Source of the DNA: Streptomyces sp. Sge12 | Lineage (GTDB): Bacteria > Actinomycetota > Actinomycetes > Streptomycetales > Streptomycetaceae | Assembly (NCBI RefSeq): GCF_002080455.1 | Contig: NZ_CP020555.1 | Location: 6,872,501 to 6,936,500, forward strand | DNA: 64,000 bases | Direction of reading: 5' to 3' | In this document: one piece after another, positions 8,197 through 16,262 of the stretch | Layout of the letters: every line of letters begins with the position of its first letter | Position numbering within the stretch: the stretch's first letter is position 1 | The notes under the pieces: generated by a model | The model's database searches: none | What the model was told of the DNA's origin: nothing | Seen by the model: only the letters and a program-made list of their open reading frames with translations | Made by a program: the position numbers and the translations under genes

Positions 8197-8577
8197 GTGC
8201 CCGACCCGCTCCAGGCACTCCTCGCGGCCGGTGCCGTGCCCACCGTCGCGCTTCCGCCGACCAGCCGCTACGCCGACGCCGGCATCACGGCCCACGTCCG
8301 GCCGCACGAGCCCGGTGAGGAACCCGCGCCGCCCGTCCCGTACTTCCGCCGCCGGCTGTGCCCGTCCCCGGAACGCTTCGCGCTGCTCCACGAGTACGCG
8401 ACCGCGGCGGGCGACCGCCGGGACCTGCTCGCGGCGAGCCTGCTGGGCGACCCGGAGCTGTGGTGGCGGCTGGCCGACGCCAACGGGATCATCGACCCGG
8501 CCCGGATGACCCTGCCGCCGGGGCGCCGGCTGCGCATCACCCTGGCCGAAGGCGTGCCCGGAGCACCGGATGAATGA
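8197..8577 (+). CDS. LysM-like eCIS baseplate protein
   Basis: This is a 126-residue protein with GTG start 8197, one base after the previous stop, and upstream GGAGG provided by the end of that gene. It has an N-terminal strand region (SRYADAGITAHVRPHE) then YFRRRLCPSPERFALLHEY. The C-terminus reads LWWRLADANGIIDPARMTLP followed by GRRLRI, which is the way LysM-like or tail-protein-X modules end (residence in a start location, then position-setting GRRLRI). It corresponds functionally to the LysM half of Afp7 split from the CIS_tube gene. It probably stabilises the baseplate around the hub. Confidence 0.78.
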   Translation: MPDPLQALLAAGAVPTVALPPTSRYADAGITAHVRPHEPGEEPAPPVPYFRRRLCPSPERFALLHEYATAAGDRRDLLAASLLGDPELWWRLADANGIIDPARMTLPPGRRLRITLAEGVPGAPDE

Positions 8578-9697
8578 CCTGCCCCCGGGCCCCGTCCGGC
8601 TCCAGCTGTTCCTCGGCCCTGCCGTCCCCGTGCCCGCGCCGCGCTTCGTGGTCGACGCGCTGACCGGCCTCAAGGTCGAGAGCGGCGCCGGGGACGCACA
8701 GAGCGGGTTCGAGCTGACCTTCTCGATCGCCAAGGACTCCCCGGTCCAGGCGTTCTTCCCGATCACCGTGCCCGTGTTCCGGTGCGTCGTCGCCGTCACG
8801 GTGCGCGGCATCACCGAAGTCCTCGTCGACGGCGTGGTGACCCACCAGGACATGACCGCGGCCGGACCCACCTCGGTGCTCCACGTGAAGGGCAAGGACA
8901 TCAGCTGCGTCATGGACCTGGTGCCGTTCGACGGCCTGCCCTATCCGGCGATGTCACCGGCCGTGCGCGCCCTGACCGTCCTCGCGAAGTACGCGGCACT
9001 GGGCTGCGCGCCGGTCGTGATCCCGAGCCTGCTGGAGGACGTACCGATCCCCGTCGACCGCATCCCCGTGCACCAGGGCACCGACTACGCCTACGTCATG
9101 GCCCTCGCCAAGGAGGTCGGTCACGTCTTCTACATCGAACCAGGACCTGTGCCGGGGGTGAGCAAGGCGTACTGGGGGCCGGAGATCCGGCTCGGAGCAC
9201 CGCAGCCCGCGCTCAGCGTCGGCCTCGACGCCGCCCACGACAACGTCGCCACCCTCAACTTCACGTTCGACAAGGAGAAGAGGGAGCTTCCCATCGTCGC
9301 GATCCAGGAACGCACCAGCAAGGCCCCGCTCCAGCTGCCCGTCCCCGACGTGGCCCCCATCCGGCCGCCGCTGGGACTCGTCCCCCCGCTCCCCCCGAAG
9401 TTGCACCGCATGACGGACACCGCGAACCTCACCCCGCTCGCCGCCGTGATGAGGGGCGTCGCCCACGCCGCCCAGCACTCCGACGCCGTGTTCGCCGCCG
9501 GCACCCTCGACGTGGCGAAGTACGGCCATGTACTGCGCTCCCGCCGACTGGTGGGGGTGCGCGGCGCGGGCACCGCCTTCGACGGCCTCTACTACGTCAC
9601 CCGCGTCACGCACGACATCCGGCGCGGCTCCTACACCCAGTCGTTCTCGCTCGCCCGCAACGGCGTCGTCTCGACCGTCCCGGCGGTGCCGGTATGA
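8570..9697 (+). CDS. eCIS hub protein, gp27/VgrG N-domain-like (Afp8 N-half)
   Basis: This is a 375-residue phage late-control/gp27-type hub protein, forming the trimeric ring that joins the hexameric tube to the spike. The N-terminus (PRFVVDALTGLKVESGAGDA) and the central HQGTDYAYVMALAKEVGHVFY are typical, as is the C-terminal GLYYVTRVTHDIRRGSYTQS. ATG 8570 overlaps the preceding gene by 8 nt and its stop overlaps the next ATG. The spike (gp5-like OB and needle) domain that is fused in VgrG and Afp8 is here a separate protein at 9694. Confidence 0.9.
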   Translation: MNDLPPGPVRLQLFLGPAVPVPAPRFVVDALTGLKVESGAGDAQSGFELTFSIAKDSPVQAFFPITVPVFRCVVAVTVRGITEVLVDGVVTHQDMTAAGPTSVLHVKGKDISCVMDLVPFDGLPYPAMSPAVRALTVLAKYAALGCAPVVIPSLLEDVPIPVDRIPVHQGTDYAYVMALAKEVGHVFYIEPGPVPGVSKAYWGPEIRLGAPQPALSVGLDAAHDNVATLNFTFDKEKRELPIVAIQERTSKAPLQLPVPDVAPIRPPLGLVPPLPPKLHRMTDTANLTPLAAVMRGVAHAAQHSDAVFAAGTLDVAKYGHVLRSRRLVGVRGAGTAFDGLYYVTRVTHDIRRGSYTQSFSLARNGVVSTVPAVPV

Positions 9698-10221
9698 CCC
9701 AGACCAGGACGCCCGCTGTGACCGGCTTCGTCGGCAAGTACCGAGGCACCGTCGCCAACAACGTCGACCCGCTGCAACTGGGCCGGATCCAGGCCATCGT
9801 CCCCGACGTCTCGCCGAGCGTGTCCTCGTGGGCGATGCCCTGCCTGCCCCTCGCCGGGATCAACACCGGCGTCTTCACCGTGCCACCCATCGGCTCCGGA
9901 GTCTGGATCGAGTACGAGCACGGCGACGCCGACCACCCGGTCTGGGTCGGCGGCTACTGGGGGAGCCCGGCCGAAGTCCCGCTGCTGTCCCGCACCGTGC
10001 CGCCCGGCATCTGCGGCATCACCCTCCAGACCACCCTCAAGAACGGTCTGGTGATCAGCGACGCCCCGGGACCGACCGGCGGGATCCTGATCACCACCGC
10101 GACCGGCGCCATGATCTCGGTCAGCGACGTCGGCATCGTCATCAGCAACGGCAAGGGCGCGACGATCTCCCTGACCGGACCGACCACCGACATCAACCTC
10201 GGCGGACTGACGGTGGTGTGA
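9694..10221 (+). CDS. eCIS spike protein, gp5/gpV OB-fold
   Basis: This is a 175-residue phage-baseplate-V type protein. Residues about 12-95 make the OB-fold: GKYRGTVANNVDPLQLGRIQ, a PCLPLAG segment, GVFTVPPIGSGVWIEYEHGD and PVWVGGYWG. The C-terminus is a repetitive beta-strand needle (GGILITTATGAMISVSDVGI, then SNGKGATISLTGPT), as expected for a triple-stranded beta-prism. It pierces the target envelope at the particle tip. The ATG overlaps the hub stop (ATGA), in keeping with a 3:3 assembly of hub and spike. Confidence 0.93.
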   Translation: MTQTRTPAVTGFVGKYRGTVANNVDPLQLGRIQAIVPDVSPSVSSWAMPCLPLAGINTGVFTVPPIGSGVWIEYEHGDADHPVWVGGYWGSPAEVPLLSRTVPPGICGITLQTTLKNGLVISDAPGPTGGILITTATGAMISVSDVGIVISNGKGATISLTGPTTDINLGGLTVV

Positions 10222-10224
10222 CCG

Positions 10225-10542
10225 ATGCCCGGACCGATCCTCCACCTCGGCGCCACCGTCCTGTGCACCCACGCCGGACAGGCCACACCGACCACGCCCT
10301 TCCCCCGGGTGACCGTCTCGGGCCAGCCCGTCGTCACCCTCGCCACCCCATACGTGGTGGCCGCCTGCGGGCTCACCGGCACCCCCACCCCGCCGTGCGC
10401 CACCGCCCAGTGGCTCGCCGGCGCCGTGCGGGTGCTGGCGGGCGGCACACCCGTCGCGCTCCAGTCCGGCACCTCGATGTGCACCCCCACCGGGACCCCA
10501 CTCACCCCGCTGGCCGCCCAGACCCGGGCGATCGCCTCATGA
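10225..10542 (+). CDS. PAAR-like tip protein
   Basis: This is a 105-residue protein starting MPGPILHLGATVLCTHAGQA, followed by VTVSGQPVVTLATPYVVAAC and VLAGGTPVALQS. These repeated short strands with Cys/His (C14, H16 and later Cys) are the pattern of the eCIS PAAR-like cone that sharpens the spike. It lies 3 bp after the spike gene and 10 bp before the gp25 gene. No effector extension is present, so it is a bare tip. The metal-ligand assignment is inferred. Confidence 0.88.
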   Translation: MPGPILHLGATVLCTHAGQATPTTPFPRVTVSGQPVVTLATPYVVAACGLTGTPTPPCATAQWLAGAVRVLAGGTPVALQSGTSMCTPTGTPLTPLAAQTRAIAS

Positions 10543-10552
10543 GGGAGTCGGC

Positions 10553-10918
10553 ATGACCATCGATCATCCCTACGACATCGGCGGCAGCGGACGCACGGCG
10601 ACGACCGATCCGGACGACCACGTGCGCGACATGATCGAGCAGCTGCTGCTCACCGCGCCCGGAGAACGGGTGATGCGGCCCGACTTCGGGGCGGGGCTCC
10701 TGCAACTCGTCTTCGAACCGGGCGGCCCCGAGGCCGCCGCCACCGCGCAGTACCTCGTGCAGAGCGCCCTCGAACGGCACCTGGGCCAGGTCCTGACCGC
10801 CGACCGGGTCGAGGTGGAGGCCGTCGACTCCGCCCTGCTGATCACCGTCTCCTACGTGGTGCTGCGCACCCGCACCCGCGCGATCGCCACCTTCCGCACC
10901 CCCGGCGGCCGCCCGTGA
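10553..10918 (+). CDS. gp25-like baseplate wedge protein (Afp9/Pvc9-like)
   Basis: This is a 121-residue GPW/gp25 family protein. The diagnostic segment is DHVRDMIEQLLLTAPGERVM followed by RPDFGAGLLQLVFEP, which includes the conserved GER and DFG-like turns. The C-terminus (LLITVSYVVLRTRTRAIATF) is the usual strand hairpin. It anchors the first sheath ring to the baseplate wedge in related particles. ATG 10553 is preceded by GGGAGTCGGC. The next gene starts with GTG overlapping its stop (GTGA). Confidence 0.93.
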   Translation: MTIDHPYDIGGSGRTATTDPDDHVRDMIEQLLLTAPGERVMRPDFGAGLLQLVFEPGGPEAAATAQYLVQSALERHLGQVLTADRVEVEAVDSALLITVSYVVLRTRTRAIATFRTPGGRP

Positions 10919-13662
10919 CCCGCTACCCGTGCGCCAAGCCGCAGCGCCTGCTCGCGCTCCAGCAGGCCGGCCCCCTGAGCGACCTCAACGGCATCGAGTA
11001 CGTGGAGGTCCTCGACACCGCCGCCCCCTCCCCGCAGCTGCGCCAACGCGTCCTGTACGTCCGGCTGGTGCGGCCCGTGCCCGCCGGACTCGACCAGGAC
11101 AACGTCCTCGTCGAGGGCGGCGAGCGCATCCCGGCCGTGACCGTCGCGTGGGCGGCCGCGGGCAACAGCCCCGACGTGCCGCCCGAACTGCTCGCCGGCA
11201 TCGACGAACCCGACCACGTGCTCGTCGTCCGCACCGCGGAGCGCGGGGACTTCTCCACCTACCGGCTGCGGCTCGTCGCCGGCCCGGGCTCGGACCTGCC
11301 CCCCGCCGGCTTCGACACGCTGCTCGCCGAGGCCGAGTTCGCGTTCAAGGTCGAATGCCCGGGCGAGTTCGACTGCGCCCCGGTCGACACCTGCCGGCCC
11401 GAGCCGCCCGACACCCCCGCGATCGACTACCTGGCCAAGGACTACCGGGGATTCCGCCGGCTGATGCTGGACCGGATCTCGCTGCTCGCACCCGACTGGA
11501 CCGAGCGCAACCCGGCGGACGTCGGAACGGCCCTCGTCGAACTGCTGGCCTACGCCGCCGACGAGCTGTCCTACCGGCAGGACGCCGTGGCGACCGAGGC
11601 CTACCTCGGGACCGCCCGCAGCCGGATCTCGCTGCGCCGGCACGCCCGGCTCGTCGACTACCGCGTCCACGAGGGATGCAACGCCCGGGTCTGGGTGCGT
11701 ATCGGTGTCGAAGGGAGCACAGCAGTCGCACTGCCCGCAGGTACCACGCTCCTGACGACGGTGCCGAACGCGCCACCGGTGCTGAAGCCCGGGTCCCGGG
11801 CGCACCGGTCGGCGCTGGCGGCGCAGCCGGTCGTCTTCGAGACCGTCGAGCCGGCCCTCCTGCACGCCGATCTCGCCGAGATGCGCTTCCACACCTGGGG
11901 CGACCAGGGCTGCTGCCTGCCCGCGGGGGCCACGTCGGCGACGCTGCGCGGCGCCCATCCGCACCTGCGGGCCGGAGACGTCCTGGTCCTCGCCGAGACC
12001 ATGTCCGTGTCGCCGACCACCGGACTGGCCGTCGACGCCGACCCGACCCGGCGGTGGGCCGTCCGCCTCACCGACGTCCGCGGCTCCGAGGACCCGGTGG
12101 GCGGTCTGTTCGAGGACCCGCGGACCGCCGATCCGCTCCCGGTGACCGAGATCGCCTGGCACGAGGACGACGCCCTGCCGTTCCCGCTGTGCCTCGGTGT
12201 CGAGGACGGCCGGGAGACCGCGCGCGCCTGGGGCAACATCGTCCTCGCCGACCACGGGCAGAGCGTCCCCGGCCAGGACCGGCCCGGCGAGCCGCTCGGC
12301 GAGGTCCCGGGATCCCGCCTGGCCAGGGTGGGCCGACCGGGCCGGGCGGGCACCGCACCGCCCGACCCGGTACCCGCCCGCTACCGCCCCACGCTCGCCC
12401 GCGGCCCCCTCACCCACGCCGGCGCCCACCCCGCCGCCGTCCTGTTCCGGCACAGCGCCACCGCAGCCCTGCTGGCCGAGCTGACCGCGCTCACCTACGA
12501 CGAGGAACTACGGACGCTGCTGCGCTCGCAGGGACGGCAGCCGACGGGCGACACTGTCACCGTCCGGGGCGCCGACCCCCTCTGGTCGATCAGCGACGGC
12601 ACGACCGTGCTGCGCGTCCTCCTCGCCGGGGACCAACTGCTGGTGTCGCAGCAGCCCCTGCCCGCATCCGCGGTCCCCGCCGCCGCCCCCCGCGGGGCGC
12701 GCCCGGCCATCGCACTCGTCGGCGAACTGGGCACCGACCGCCGCGACTGGCAGGCGCGGCCCGACCTGCTGGACAGCGCGGCGGCCGCCGTCGACTTCAC
12801 CGTGGAGGCCGAACACGACGGGACGGTCCGGCTGCGCTTCGGCGACGACGAACACGGGATGCGGCCCAAGGAGGGCACCCGGTTCACCGCCCGGTACCGG
12901 GTGGGCAACGGGCGCGCGGGCAATGTCGGCGCGGAGTCGATCGCCCACGTCGTGACCGACGTCGGCGCCGTCGCCTCCGTACGCAACCCGCTGCCCGCCG
13001 CGGGCGGGACCGATCCCGAGTCCGCGGGGGAGATCCGCCGCGACGCGCCCCGGGCCTTCGCCGTGCAGGAACGCGCGGTCACCGAGGCGGACTGGGCCGA
13101 GGTGACGGAACGCGTCGGTGGCGTCCAGCGCGCGGCGGCCACCCTCCGCTGGACGGGCTCCTGGCACAGCGTGTTCGTCACCGCGGACCGGCGCGGCGGC
13201 AGGCCCGTCGACGCCGCCTTCGAACGGGACCTGCGCGCCCGGCTGGAGCGCTACCGGCTGGCCGGCTACGACCTGGAGGTGGACGGCCCCGTGTTCGTAC
13301 CGCTGGAGATCGGGCTGCGGGTGTGCGTGGAACGCACCCATCTGCGCTCCGACGTCGGGGCGGCGGTCCTCGCCCGGCTCGGCGACGCCACCTTGCCGGG
13401 CGGCGGCACCGGCCTGTTCCACCCGGACCGCCTCACCTTCGGCCGGCCGGTGCACCTGTCCACGGTCCTCGCCGAGGTGCACGCCGTGCCCGGAGTGGAA
13501 TCGGTGGACGTCCACACGTTCCAGCGGCAGCGCCTGCCGGAGACCAGCGGTCTCGAGAACGGCGTCCTCGAGATGGGCCGCCTGGAGATCGCCCGCCTGG
13601 ACAACGACCCGAACTTCCCCGAGCGCGGCATGCTCGACCTCACCCTGGGAGGCGGCCGATGA
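10915..13662 (+). CDS. Baseplate J-like wedge protein, first copy (Afp11-like)
   Basis: This is a 915-residue putative baseplate assembly protein of the gpJ/T4 gp6 class. GTG 10915 overlaps the gp25 stop. The N-terminal domain (residues about 15-150) ends in a Cys cluster (CPGEFDCAPVDTC). It is followed by the family core: IDYLAKDYRGFRRLMLDRIS, then PADVGTALVELLAYAADELS and YRQDAVATEAYLGTARSRIS. The C-terminal half has VRLRFGDDEHGMRPKEGTRF and YRVGNGRAGNVGAESIAHV, typical of baseplate J domains. Two copies of this protein family line the wedge here (next gene), presumably forming a heterodimer like gp6 and its partner. Confidence 0.92.
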   Translation: MTRYPCAKPQRLLALQQAGPLSDLNGIEYVEVLDTAAPSPQLRQRVLYVRLVRPVPAGLDQDNVLVEGGERIPAVTVAWAAAGNSPDVPPELLAGIDEPDHVLVVRTAERGDFSTYRLRLVAGPGSDLPPAGFDTLLAEAEFAFKVECPGEFDCAPVDTCRPEPPDTPAIDYLAKDYRGFRRLMLDRISLLAPDWTERNPADVGTALVELLAYAADELSYRQDAVATEAYLGTARSRISLRRHARLVDYRVHEGCNARVWVRIGVEGSTAVALPAGTTLLTTVPNAPPVLKPGSRAHRSALAAQPVVFETVEPALLHADLAEMRFHTWGDQGCCLPAGATSATLRGAHPHLRAGDVLVLAETMSVSPTTGLAVDADPTRRWAVRLTDVRGSEDPVGGLFEDPRTADPLPVTEIAWHEDDALPFPLCLGVEDGRETARAWGNIVLADHGQSVPGQDRPGEPLGEVPGSRLARVGRPGRAGTAPPDPVPARYRPTLARGPLTHAGAHPAAVLFRHSATAALLAELTALTYDEELRTLLRSQGRQPTGDTVTVRGADPLWSISDGTTVLRVLLAGDQLLVSQQPLPASAVPAAAPRGARPAIALVGELGTDRRDWQARPDLLDSAAAAVDFTVEAEHDGTVRLRFGDDEHGMRPKEGTRFTARYRVGNGRAGNVGAESIAHVVTDVGAVASVRNPLPAAGGTDPESAGEIRRDAPRAFAVQERAVTEADWAEVTERVGGVQRAAATLRWTGSWHSVFVTADRRGGRPVDAAFERDLRARLERYRLAGYDLEVDGPVFVPLEIGLRVCVERTHLRSDVGAAVLARLGDATLPGGGTGLFHPDRLTFGRPVHLSTVLAEVHAVPGVESVDVHTFQRQRLPETSGLENGVLEMGRLEIARLDNDPNFPERGMLDLTLGGGR

Positions 13663-16262
13663 GCGAGACCATCCGCACCGGAGACGAAGGGACCTGCGGC
13701 TGCTGCTCGGGCACGTCCGCACGTACCCCCGGCACCCTCGGCAACCGGCCCGGGCTGCCGGAGATCGCCTACCGTAGCGGTGTGCACGGCGACTTCCGGT
13801 CGAGCATGGTCACCGCCCTCTCGCACACCAGCCGCCCGAAGCTGTCCCGGCTGCTCACCCGTGACCCCGGCGACCCGACGATCGCCCTGATCGACGCCTG
13901 GGCGGTCGTCTGCGACGTCCTGACCTTCTACAACGAGCGCCTGGCCAACGAGTCGTACCTGCGCACCGCCACCGAACGGATCTCGCTCCAGGAACTCGGC
14001 CGGCTCGTCGCCTACCGGCTCGCGCCCGGTGTCGCGGCCGAGACCCACCTCGCCTTCTCCCTGGAGAAGCCACCGCAGGCCGGGCAGCCCACCGGGCTCC
14101 CTCCCGACCCGGGCCTGCGCCCACCGGCGCCGCCCCCGGCCGCCGACCTGCCCCGCGGGCTGCGGGTGCAGAGCGTGCCGGGGCCCGACGAGCGCCCGCA
14201 GATGTTCGAGACGGTCGAGGAACTCGCCGCGCGCCCCGAATGGAACGCGCTGCCGGTCGTCCCCACCAAGCCCCACCCGCCGGTCAAGGGCCGCGTCGAC
14301 GCCTGGTTCGACGGCGACACGCTGCCCGTGAGGAGAGGCGACGCGATCCTCTTCGCGAGCGACGACCTCGCCCACGACAAATGGGACGTGCGGCTGGTGA
14401 CCGACGTCGAACCGGACCCGCCGCACCGGCGCACGCACGTCCGCTGGGACCGGCGGCTGGGCTCGCGAGCCCCGTACAACGAACCGGCCGCCCGCCCGGA
14501 CGCCTTCGTCCTGCGCAAGCGGCTGCGGCTGTTCGGCCACAACGCGCCGCTCTGGCCGACGATGAACGAGCAGTTCCGTGCCGGATACGTGCTGGTCCAC
14601 GGCGGGGAGGTGAGCGACCTCGAGTGGCCGGAGTTCGGCGCGGTCACCGGCGTCGACGAGTCCGTGAGGGTCCACACCGTCGTCGACCTCGACGGATCGC
14701 AACCCGACGTCGTGGTCGGGTCCTGGGTGGTCCTGTCCCAGGAACACGAAGGCGAGCACACCCCCTTCTACCGAGAACTGTTCAAGGTGGTGGACCGGAC
14801 CGAGTTCTCCCGCGCGGAGTTCGCCGTCTCCGGCACCGTCACCCGGCTCACCCTGCGCGGAGAGCAGAGCTCCCCGGACGGGGACCGGTCCGGCGGATAC
14901 CGGTTCCCGGCGGCGACACCGCGCGACGTGACCGTCTTCGCCGTGCCCGAACCCCTCACGGTCGTCGAGGCACCCGACACCGAACCACTGACCACCCGCG
15001 CCTTCCTCGTCGAAGGCGACGCGAGCGCCATGCTGCCGGGACGCCGGCTCGTCCTGTCGGGCCGGCTCGACGACGGGACCGGGCAGGACGAACCGGTGGC
15101 CGAGGTCGTCGTCCTCGACACCGTCCGGGACACGGGCGGGCGGACCCTGGTCACCCTGACCGAACCGCCCCGGCACCGCTACGAACGCGCGAGCGCGGTC
15201 CTGTTCGGCAACGTCGCGAAGGCCACCCACGGCGAGACCGTGCAACAGGTCCTCGGCGACGGAGACGCCCGCCGCCCCTTCCAGAGCATGCCGCTGCTGC
15301 ACGGCCCGCTCACCCACGTCCGCGCGGACACCCCGCAGGGCTTCGCGTCCACCCTCACCGTCCGGGCCGACGAGGTCGCCTGGCGCGAACGGCCCACCCT
15401 GTACGGGGCGCAGGCCGGCGACCGGGTCTTCACCACCCGCGACGAACCCGACGGCCCCGTGGTGGTGGAGTTCGGCGACGGCGTACGCGGAGCCCGGCTG
15501 CCCTCGGGCTCGCACAACGTCCGGGCCGTGTACCGCAAGGGCACCGGCCTCGCCGGCAACCTGCCCGCCGACCGGGTGTCCCTGCTCATGGACCGGCCCC
15601 TCGGCGTCAAGGCCGTCACCAACCCGGTCGCCGCCGACGGAGGCGTCGACCCCGAGGACGAGGGCCACGCACGGGCCTCCGTACCGCTCGCCACCCGCAC
15701 CCTCGGCCGGGCCGTCTCGTTGCGCGACTACGCCGACTTCGCACTCGCCTTCTCCGGCGTTTCGCTCGCCCGCGCCGACGTGCTGCGGCTGCGGACCGGC
15801 CGCACGATCGTCGTCAGCGTCTGCGGGCCCCACGGAGCGGCGGCCCCCGACGCCACCGTCGCCCACCTCACCGCGGCCCTGCGCCGGTACGGCGACCCGC
15901 TGGCCCGCGTCGAGGTCCTGCCGGCCCGCCAACCACGCTTCCGGCTGGCCCTCAAGGTGCGGGTGGACCCCGCCCGCGAGACGAAGGCCGTGCTCGCCGC
16001 CGTCGAGACCGCACTGCGCGCCGCCTACGCGCCGCTCGCCCGCGGACTGGCCGCAGCGGTGCACCGTTCGCAGGTGATTGCCGTCGCGGCCGGCGTGCCG
16101 GGCGTCGTCGCCGTGGACCTGGACGCGCTGTACCGCGACGGACCGGGCCTCGAGAGCCGCCTCGCCGCCGCGGGGGCGACCGTCCACGCGGGCAGGCCCG
16201 TCGCGGCCGAGCTGCTCGCCCTCGCCGAAACCCCCTTCGACCGGCTGGAGGAGATGCCGTGA
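13659..16262 (+). CDS. Baseplate J-like wedge protein, second copy (Afp12-like)
   Basis: This is an 867-residue paralogue of the preceding wedge protein. It starts ATG 13659 (ATGA overlap) with a CGCC motif in the first 20 residues (TCGCCSG), usual for this family. The core (LIDAWAVVCDVLTFYNERLA, then NESYLRTATERISLQELGRL) parallels the first copy. The C-terminal half contains VVVEFGDGVRGARLPSGSHN and YRKGTGLAGNLPADRVSLLM, then the J-domain tail RVEVLPARQPRFRLALKVRV. The central part (about 330-560) is a poorly conserved beta-rich insertion. The two wedge genes are translationally coupled, consistent with equimolar assembly. Confidence 0.92.
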   Translation: MSETIRTGDEGTCGCCSGTSARTPGTLGNRPGLPEIAYRSGVHGDFRSSMVTALSHTSRPKLSRLLTRDPGDPTIALIDAWAVVCDVLTFYNERLANESYLRTATERISLQELGRLVAYRLAPGVAAETHLAFSLEKPPQAGQPTGLPPDPGLRPPAPPPAADLPRGLRVQSVPGPDERPQMFETVEELAARPEWNALPVVPTKPHPPVKGRVDAWFDGDTLPVRRGDAILFASDDLAHDKWDVRLVTDVEPDPPHRRTHVRWDRRLGSRAPYNEPAARPDAFVLRKRLRLFGHNAPLWPTMNEQFRAGYVLVHGGEVSDLEWPEFGAVTGVDESVRVHTVVDLDGSQPDVVVGSWVVLSQEHEGEHTPFYRELFKVVDRTEFSRAEFAVSGTVTRLTLRGEQSSPDGDRSGGYRFPAATPRDVTVFAVPEPLTVVEAPDTEPLTTRAFLVEGDASAMLPGRRLVLSGRLDDGTGQDEPVAEVVVLDTVRDTGGRTLVTLTEPPRHRYERASAVLFGNVAKATHGETVQQVLGDGDARRPFQSMPLLHGPLTHVRADTPQGFASTLTVRADEVAWRERPTLYGAQAGDRVFTTRDEPDGPVVVEFGDGVRGARLPSGSHNVRAVYRKGTGLAGNLPADRVSLLMDRPLGVKAVTNPVAADGGVDPEDEGHARASVPLATRTLGRAVSLRDYADFALAFSGVSLARADVLRLRTGRTIVVSVCGPHGAAAPDATVAHLTAALRRYGDPLARVEVLPARQPRFRLALKVRVDPARETKAVLAAVETALRAAYAPLARGLAAAVHRSQVIAVAAGVPGVVAVDLDALYRDGPGLESRLAAAGATVHAGRPVAAELLALAETPFDRLEEMP

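Noticed and set aside
13266..16187. Very long open frame on the minus strand across the second wedge gene
   Set aside because: It is the mirror of a well-supported baseplate gene. High GC at third positions leaves opposite frames open; there is no domain and no ribosome-binding site.
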